From Byssochlamys sp. IMV 00236 (Eukaryota; Ascomycota; Eurotiomycetes; Eurotiales; Thermoascaceae): a stretch of DNA of 19,219 nt. The translations under genes and the position numbers were made by a program. The notes under the pieces were generated by a model. That model ran no database searches and was not told the origin of the DNA. It was given only the letters and a program-made list of their open reading frames with translations. Positions 19,155-19,219 of this stretch are shown piece by piece. Position 1 is the first letter of the stretch, and every line of letters starts with the position of its first letter. The stretch covers positions 1 through 19,219 of the forward strand of contig MSJH02000271.1 of NCBI GenBank assembly GCA_001931875.2. The letters run 5' to 3'.

Positions 19155-19219
19155 TATAAAAAGGGGAAGAGAAAAATCCTTTTCCTTCTTTCTTGTTCTT
19201 TTTCTTATTCTTTTTTTTT
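19155..19219 (+). promoter_or_regulatory. Likely core promoter of a gene beyond the window
   Basis: TATAAAAA at 19155-19162 is followed by a purine patch and a long pyrimidine tract to the end of the window (about 19177-19219). TATA followed by a CT-rich initiator zone is a common fungal core promoter layout. No ATG has been reached. Confidence 0.5.

Overview
The window looks like nuclear DNA from an early-diverging fungus, most likely a member of Mucoromycota (Mucorales-type). It is AT-rich and gene-dense. Its genes carry many short introns of about 46-97 nt with GTAAGT/GTATGT-like donors and TATAG/TTAG-like acceptors, pyrimidine tracts sit before starts, and AATAAA signals follow stops. The order or genus is inference from protein content and intron style. 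All gene models below were spliced by hand, and every exon junction I used keeps the reading frame.

Layout. At 585-1741 (-) is a transcription-factor-like protein with the C-terminal domain of the Medusa/MedA type (DUF7082). From 1742 to 3472 is a non-coding stretch with a short decayed coding-like segment. At 3473-5664 (+) is Pcf11, a cleavage and polyadenylation factor. Convergent to it at 5809-6823 (-) is the ESCRT-III protein Vps60/CHMP5. Divergent from that, at 7386-8120 (+), is ribosomal protein eL14. Three co-oriented minus-strand genes follow: an SMG5/6/7-EST1 family decay factor with a PIN domain (8178-11243), a DUSP-containing ubiquitin protease of the Ubp12/USP4/USP15 type (11479-14269), and the histone H3K36 methyltransferase Set2 (14329-17093). 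From about 17.4 kb to the end there is no intact gene. There are broken coding-like segments, then a TATA box and pyrimidine tract at the very end that look like the promoter of a gene beyond the window.

The genes do not form a pathway. Three of them act on RNA polymerase II transcripts: Pcf11 and Set2 both belong to families that bind the polymerase CTD, through CID and SRI domains, and the SMG5-like protein belongs to nonsense-mediated decay. I read this as coincidence in a compact genome.

I did not find an obviously new biological system. The points most worth checking are two GC-AG introns in the adjacent Pcf11 and Vps60 genes, a PIN domain that appears to have lost catalytic acids and carries a long acidic insertion, very tight gene spacing (59 bp between Set2 and the protease; stop codons embedded in AATAAA in the eL14/SMG5 pair), a two-codon first exon in eL14, and several decayed segments that may come from one lineage-specific gene family. 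No tRNA, rRNA, CRISPR array or intact mobile element was seen.
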